DNA of 64,000 nt, taken from positions 28,566,839 to 28,630,838 of the forward strand of contig OV121091.1 of assembly GCA_921293015.1 (NCBI GenBank), read 5' to 3'. Positions 60,001 through 64,000 of the stretch are shown in pieces (within the stretch, counting starts at the first letter, position 1; every line of letters begins with the position of its first letter). A program made the position numbers and the translations under genes. This stretch comes from Phorcus lineatus. Lineage: Eukaryota; Mollusca; Gastropoda; Trochida; Trochidae. Below the pieces are notes generated by a model. The model had not been told where the DNA came from, made no database searches, and worked only from the letters and a program-made list of their open reading frames with translations.

Positions 60001-61457
60001 TTCAAATTTAAACTAAAGAAAACTGAATAACTAACATTAATCAATAGTGTATACATAAAAAGGAAAACATTTCCAGAATCAATATTTTTTCAATTTTGAA
60101 CTGCTTTGACTATGAGCGACTCTTCATCGTCTTAGTAAATACAACATCGACACAGTGTATGGGACTTTGGGAATGAGAACTTAGAAAATACTGCATGGGC
60201 AGCAGTAAGCATTTTGCAATGTTGTTAATAGAGGGGGTCCTGGGGAAATTTGCCATCCTTTTGAGCTAGGTGTCCTTTCACAGTTAAAGGTCCCAACTGT
60301 TCTAAAATCGCAAAGTTTAAAGGCTAAACTGATCACCTACAAACAACACTGATTATGGTCTCCCACATAAATCAACTGTTCTAAAATCGCAAAGTTTAAA
60401 GGCTAAACTGATCACCTACAAACAACACTGATTATGGTCTCACACATAACTCAACTGGTCTAGATTGGTAAAGTTTAAAGGCTAAACTGATCACCTACAA
60501 ACAACACTGATTATGGTGTCACACATAACTCAACTGGTCTAGATTGAAAAATTAAGAATTGATGAATTGGCAGGAACGACATTCACCTTTAAAAACAACT
60601 TAGTTTGGAGCCAGTAATTTTGAATTCAGTAGCCGAGAGCAGTTCCAAATGTTTCTTAATAACATAATATCAGATTACAAACAACTACAATATAAGGTGC
60701 GGTACCTTCAAGCCATGACGACATTGTTCTCTCCAAGGCCTCCAGAATATGAATCCAGAAAGGTAAATTATAAACATGGCTGTTTTGAAATATGTTGTGA
60801 AGAACGGCTTCTGGAAATTCGATGCCTTGAAAATGTACTGAAACAATTTGAGAAAAATCATCAACAATACATAATCATCAAGGTCCTAGTTACTACAATA
60901 GTGATGACTTAAGATAATTATAGAAATCAACCATTTCCTTGCAGCCACTGTAGCACATTTTCATTGCAAAATAAAGAAAACTCACTTAAAGGATACAAAA
61001 TTTGACCAACTAAAGACAATAATTTCTAACTATAGTTGAAGGGAACTCCATTTGACTCACTGACATGATTCATACTAAAACAGCACTTTTAAGTTTTGAT
61101 ACTTTGCATCCTGCTCTACGACTGTTGACTAATTAAGACAATACATTTTGAATAAAATAAAAATTACCCCATAATGGGGAAAATTTGAAATTCCATAACA
61201 TGTGCTACAGTGAGGTGATAATAATAATAATGATGATGATGATGGTTACAAATTGGTTACAGAAATGGTACAAAGACAAAGGTCATATTGATACAAGCTA
61301 CCTTTGTGAGTTCTGAGGAGGCCACCCATATTACATCCACTATAAGCAGGACAACGATTCCCAGAACCAGTCGCTGCACTCGGGTGAGGTTGCTGAGTCC
61401 AAACATGTCTGTTATTGGGACGACACCTCTTATGACAACCCCATGGACACCACGCTC
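53992..61457 (-). CDS. SLC35F5: SLC35F5-like multi-pass transporter (eleven coding exons seen)
   Basis: Eleven minus-strand exons join in frame to 465 codons plus stop; vertebrate SLC35F5 is about 520 residues. Family landmarks in order: [16 protein letters not shown] (TM1), [20 protein letters not shown] (TM2), an acidic cytoplasmic loop with [128 protein letters not shown], and a short tail ending ESLITD. It belongs to the drug/metabolite (EamA-like) transporter superfamily, with about ten membrane helices. The substrate is unproven. The 5' start is uncertain: an in-frame TAG abuts the first exon seen, so either another exon lies upstream or translation starts at the ATG at 61404-61406. Introns carry two tandem arrays. 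Confidence 0.93.
54041..54686. other. SLC35F5-like intron, nothing recognised
   Basis: AT-rich intron between the last two coding exons. No mobile element or repeat seen. Confidence 0.6.
54687..54841 (-). CDS. SLC35F5: SLC35F5-like exon (last membrane helix)
   Basis: 155 nt, phase 0 to 2. Acceptor GTGTTACAG, donor CAG/GTATGT. Encodes [19 protein letters not shown] and [16 protein letters not shown], then a basic CRRRLKP stretch. Confidence 0.93.
54842..55976. other. SLC35F5-like intron, nothing recognised
   Basis: AT-rich intron of about 1.1 kb without identifiable elements. Overlapping plus frames near 55705-55987 run antisense to the gene and have no support. Confidence 0.55.
55977..56067 (-). 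CDS. SLC35F5: SLC35F5-like exon ([15 protein letters not shown])
   Basis: 91 nt, phase 2 to 0. Acceptor TTCCCACAG, donor GAG/GTATGG. Near-invariant helix of the family, ending IADEFMKE. Confidence 0.93.
56590..56749 (-). CDS. SLC35F5: SLC35F5-like exon (FVGLFT to FLWLW)
   Basis: 160 nt, phase 1 to 2. Acceptor AATGTTTCAG, donor CTG/GTATGT. Encodes [20 protein letters not shown] to [14 protein letters not shown]. Confidence 0.93.
57186..57352 (-). CDS. SLC35F5: SLC35F5-like exon (SIGGVVLV to DIPMFFG)
   Basis: 167 nt, phase 2 to 1. Acceptor TTTTTTGCAG, donor TTTG/GTAAAC. Encodes [17 protein letters not shown] through [16 protein letters not shown]. Confidence 0.93.
57906..58075 (-). CDS. SLC35F5: SLC35F5-like exon (AQFSYQEAL)
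   Basis: 170 nt, phase 0 to 2. Acceptor GATGTTTCAG, donor AAG/GTAGAT. Encodes [20 protein letters not shown] to [11 protein letters not shown], the most conserved core of the family. Confidence 0.93.
58402..58598 (-). CDS. SLC35F5: SLC35F5-like exon with amplified acceptor
   Basis: 197 nt, phase 1 to 0, donor TTG/GTAGGT. Encodes [20 protein letters not shown] through [17 protein letters not shown]. The acceptor used for this model (AG at plus 58599-58600) and the first 18 exon bases lie in unit 1 of a 46 bp tandem array (58581-58902), so six identical or near-identical acceptors lie upstream. Only the unit-1 acceptor, or others a multiple of three units away, keeps the frame. Confidence 0.88.
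58581..58902. repeat. 46 bp tandem repeat x7 spanning an exon/intron boundary
   Basis: Seven head-to-tail copies (starts 58581, 58627, 58673, 58719, 58765, 58811, 58857) of a unit beginning ACTTGGAGGAGCTTATACCT, nearly identical with one or two changes each. On the minus strand each unit reads ...GACATGTTACAG/GTATAAGCTCCTCCAAGT, that is, the last 27 or so intron bases with the AG acceptor and the first 19 or so exon bases. Unit 1 overlaps the coding exon 58402-58598. Confidence 0.97.
59329..59398 (-). CDS. SLC35F5: SLC35F5-like exon (loop with DPIYVPVK)
   Basis: 70 nt, phase 0 to 1. Acceptor CTGTTGCAG, donor [25 protein letters not shown] corresponds to the conserved EPLYVPVK segment of vertebrate SLC35F5. 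Confidence 0.85.
59816..59866 (-). CDS. SLC35F5: SLC35F5-like small exon (cytoplasmic loop)
   Basis: 51 nt, phase 0 to 0. Acceptor TCCCTACAG, donor CTG/GTGAGT. Encodes [17 protein letters not shown]. This loop is poorly conserved, so the exon is supported mainly by its splice signals and the matching phase on both sides. Confidence 0.75.
60294..60545. repeat. 79 bp intronic tandem repeat, about 3.2 copies
   Basis: Units start at CAACTGTTCT/CAACTGGTCT at 60294, 60373, 60452 and 60531 (partial). Each contains AAAGTTTAAAGGCTAAACTG and ATCACCTACAAACAACACTG. It lies in the SLC35F5-like intron between the TM2 exon and the small exon. Near-identical copies indicate recent expansion. Confidence 0.95.
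60706..60837 (-). CDS. SLC35F5: SLC35F5-like exon (TM2)
   Basis: 132 nt, phase 0 to 0. Acceptor TTGTTTCAG, donor AAG/GTACCG. Encodes 44 residues from [13 protein letters not shown] to [10 protein letters not shown]. Confidence 0.92.
61302..61457 (-). CDS. SLC35F5: SLC35F5-like, first exon seen (TM1)
   Basis: 156 nt, phase 0 to 0. Acceptor TTCTTATAG at the 5' side and donor AAAG/GTAGCT at 61300-61301. Encodes 52 residues including [20 protein letters not shown]. An ATG at 61404-61406 (residue 18) is a possible initiator, since it lies about ten residues before TM1. A TTAA MITE (61491-61973) starts only about 33 bp upstream of the acceptor. Confidence 0.85.
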
Positions 61458-61490
61458 CTATAAGAAACATGAAAAATGGGAACAACTTAA

Positions 61491-61973
61491 AGGGCCATAG
61501 AGTATGTTGTACTGGAGTCAAATATGTCAAACTTCATAAATGGTGTTATTTTATCAAGAAGTAGTGGTTGTTTCTGAAAATCAGTATCTTAGTGCTTACA
61601 AGTTCAGTATAGTGACAATAAACAGACTACAGTCGTTTTTTGTGGTCAAAATCTGGACAATGGGGCGCAAATGACTCAAACATTATTTTGGAAACTAATT
61701 TACAGCAGACACAAAGACAAATATTGATTGGCAGTATTGAGTAGGTCCTATTACTAATAATGTAAATTGGACGCAGAATTTTAACTTCCTTACATTCATA
61801 TCGCTGTTTTTCATTTATCATTGGAAACAAGAAAAATCTCATTATTTTGAAATTTTAGAGATGAAAATGAAATTTTAAAGGATCAATTTGAATTCAACTC
61901 AGGCCATATGGTTTTTTGATAGTCACTCTTGTTAAACTGTCATAAAAAAAAATTAAACATACTCTGTGTCACT
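61491..61973 (+). mobile_element. TTAA-family MITE, copy E2 (483 bp)
   Basis: Flanked by TTAA at 61487-61490 and 61974-61977. Ends AGGGCCATAGAGTATGTTGT and ...CATACTCTGTGTCACT. It aligns along its length with 17216-17695, including GTCAAACTTCATAAATGGTG and a decayed GGACAATGGGGCGC core. It lies just upstream of the first SLC35F5-like exon seen. Confidence 0.85.
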
Positions 61974-61977
61974 TTAA

Positions 61978-64000
61978 TGGGTGTCCTGATGTAAGACAAT
62001 CAACACTACTGACTTTCAGCAAAATAATACTTTCTACCAACCCAAAGGGTTGCAACATTTTCTTTAAAAATATGTGATATTTCAGTAAATCAAATCATGA
62101 CTTTTATATATTCATGACTAGACCTGTGTATCCTGGCCTTAGTGGCAAGACGATATATCCCGATTCTAGTTTTATTAGGCGAGACAATATATCATGGAAT
62201 TATTGCCAAGGAACCTGCGAAACAATTATCATCACAAACAGTGGTTGCCATACAATACGTATCACGATTCTCTACAGTTTATGAAAGAACTATAGATAGA
62301 ACAGTTATGTTAATCCAAATTGTCATTGATATTACATGAAGGGAAATCACAAAATTAGAGTGAAATTACACATAAAATATCAGAAATATCATATAATTTC
62401 TCTGTCTGTTTCTGTTCTAATCACTGTTATCTCTGAAATAGAAGAAAAAACTTTTTAACTTTTATAGTTATTTGTTTGAAACAAATGATGTCAATAGTAT
62501 CGGGATACATTGTCTCTCATGGCGATATATCAATGTATTGTGGACCCTCACGATATAAATATCCTGATATATATTGTCTAAACATGTTTTGTATCGAGGC
62601 ACTTGTATCGCGTCGTAGACAATGCAAACATGGATTCTATCGATGAATCGTTACACCACTATTCATGACAGGACCCGGATAAAAGCCACCTGGACTAAAA
62701 CCAAATGAACAAAAGCCCCCCTGACAAACTTCACACAGTACTTATTTTTTATTGTACAAAGTCAATTCCACACCAACATCCTCTACCATTTCGGGAAGGA
62801 TTCCATTCAATTCAAAAGTTACCTCACCAGGGACTTGATAAATGTCGATTTTATAACAAGATTTGTTACATATTGCAATGACCAACTTGTAGCACAGAAA
62901 GCAAGTGCTTACACTTTGAAATTCAATAAAAGCATTTACCATAAATAATTTTGATGGTACCTTTACATTTGATTGGCATGATGTTTTAGTCAGTTTGGTT
63001 TATCATATCCTGAGGTTTACTGAACTGCTTACAACTGAAAATTTCGTAGTTATTAAAAGATAAGAAACAGGTTTTTTTAACAATTTTAGCACTCAGAAAA
63101 TATTTGTTGATTATGACACTATTTTCTTTATCCTTTATCACTAATATTATTGTAATCATTGGTTATAAATGCAATCTTAAAACGATGATTTTCCATTACG
63201 TTTTTTCCAGATACTCAAACAAAATTCCACAATTTCCTTTTCTTGAAAACGGTCCAAAAGTTTAAACATCACAAGCACATTGAGGCTTGGTGATTTTTTA
63301 AGTTATTAAATTTTAGTTGAGAAACTTAAGCGTATATATTTCTGCTCCGAAAACAAAATTGCATGAATGAGTTTTGATAGGTGTGACCAACAGCAATATT
63401 CTGAAGAACCTTTTAATTCTTAACTTCATATCTGATCACAATAATTTTTCCATATGCCAAGAAAAGTACAAGTTTTGATTTAAAAATCAATACCTTTTTT
63501 TGCAATCTAGTATCAAATGTGTCTAATGCAACAAACAAAGACATGAATTCTATTTTCTTCAAAGTTTTATAGAAAATTTGATCAAAATAAAATCAACATT
63601 TTATTTCCTATCTGTCACTTGTTACCTGTGTTGGTTGATCTGTAGTTCACCAGCTCTGTAATAATACAAAGCAAATTCCTTTCAAGGTAATAAAGTAATA
63701 AGGGTGTCACAATACCCAAATGGATCAATGTATCGATACATTTTTACTGCCCATACGATACGCAATACATGTCTTAGTGTATCGGTTTTATTTACATGAA
63801 CTGTAGCAATACATTAATTTCGCAATATCAGTCTCTTGCTAATCAAAACTCTTTTGTCGTGTTCAATTGAGACTTTCATCTTCTTGATGTGGACATGTGA
63901 CAACACCTCATTCAATTTATCTTATTTCATTTAACAAATAATGTTTGTTCATTCTATTTCTTTATTTAAGATTAAGATGTTCTTCAGAATGCACCTTGAC
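61978..64000. other. Region 5' of the first transporter exon seen
   Basis: Two patches rich in AATACGTATCGC / GATATATC-type words (about 62140-62663 and 63695-63835). One ends on the minus strand as AGTGGTGTAACGATTCATCG, resembling hAT-type non-autonomous element ends. A 30 bp segment between ATTACAG and GTAACA at about 63625-63654 (minus) looks like a small exon, but has an in-frame stop if coding, so at best it is 5' UTR. No clear first exon or promoter. Confidence 0.35.
62140..62663 (-). mobile_element. Possible hAT-type non-autonomous element
   Basis: Minus-strand end TAGTGGTGTAACGATTCATC (plus about 62643-62662), with degenerate GATATAT/ATCGCG palindromic interior. The other end, TTAGTGGCAAGACGATATAT near 62139, is a diverged match. 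No convincing 8 bp duplication, so the boundaries are tentative. Confidence 0.45.

Noticed and set aside
62742-62942. 66-codon minus frame containing VTFELNGILPEMVED
   Set aside because: Considered as an upstream transporter exon. It does not match the family N terminus and no usable acceptor/donor pair is present.
63625-63654. 30 nt minus micro-exon between ATTACAG and GTAACA as coding
   Set aside because: In the phase required by the next exon it contains TGA. Could only be 5' UTR.

Overview
This is invertebrate nuclear DNA: AT-rich, intron-containing, and dense in degraded transposons. A bivalve-like mollusc is my best guess. The guess rests on a tandem repeat block ending in a GGTGAGCTAAAAA-type sequence and on a PAN-CCP-GON secreted protein. 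Both are inference and no single feature proves the phylum. There are no prokaryotic features, no CRISPR array, no rRNA gene and no convincing functional tRNA gene.

Three protein-coding genes can be assembled with confidence. (1) Minus strand, 16222 down to 8498: a two-exon gene for a secreted protein of about 402 residues (signal peptide, PAN/Apple, short Cys-rich EGF-like stretch, CCP/sushi, C-terminal GON). The CCP is split by a 6.5 kb intron whose phase-0 splice restores the domain exactly. (2) Plus strand, 44739-45674: an intronless rhodopsin-class GPCR-like receptor of 311 residues that lacks the DRY, CWxP and NPxxY motifs and the usual extracellular disulfide. (3) Minus strand, 61457 down to 53992: at least eleven coding exons of an SLC35F5-type transporter, nearly complete at 465 codons. 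Every splice site and phase was read from the sequence. A plus-strand terminal exon at 2024-2120 is possible but weaker.

The rest is mostly mobile-element sediment. 1-2 kb: a tRNA-derived SINE and a pyrimidine-rich minisatellite. 5-7.5 kb: three MITE-type elements. 8.5-16.2 kb: the GON gene, with several insertions in its intron. 16.9-19.2 kb: foldback and TTAA-flanked elements, then a repeat copy inverted relative to one at 12.5-13.1 kb. 19.7-23 kb: a 3.3 kb block bounded by about 180 bp inverted repeats. 23.3-24.6 kb: a TTAA MITE carrying a nested insertion with a 9 bp duplication. 25-26.1 kb: a dead mariner. 26.5-27.8 kb: a SINE and a CAGCTG-ended MITE. 30.7-31.4 kb: an internally deleted PIF/Harbinger element with intact ends. 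33.9-35.6 kb: a SINE remnant, a TTAA MITE and a foldback. 40.1-40.7 kb: a Tc1-like element missing its catalytic core. 41.3-42.9 kb: a roughly 130 bp tandem repeat block interrupted by a 9 bp TSD insertion. 43-44.2 kb: a 5'-truncated non-LTR retrotransposon. 46-48.2 kb: three hairpin elements, one with perfect 78 bp arms.

The observations most worth following up are: (a) seven 46 bp tandem copies that each carry the 3' splice acceptor and the first bases of an SLC35F5 exon; (b) one MITE family of seven copies, several with clear TTAA ends and several keeping a GGCGCGCG core in AT-rich DNA; (c) the atypical GPCR; and (d) several insertions whose target-site duplications can be verified inside the window. 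I did not find a convincing new multi-gene system.
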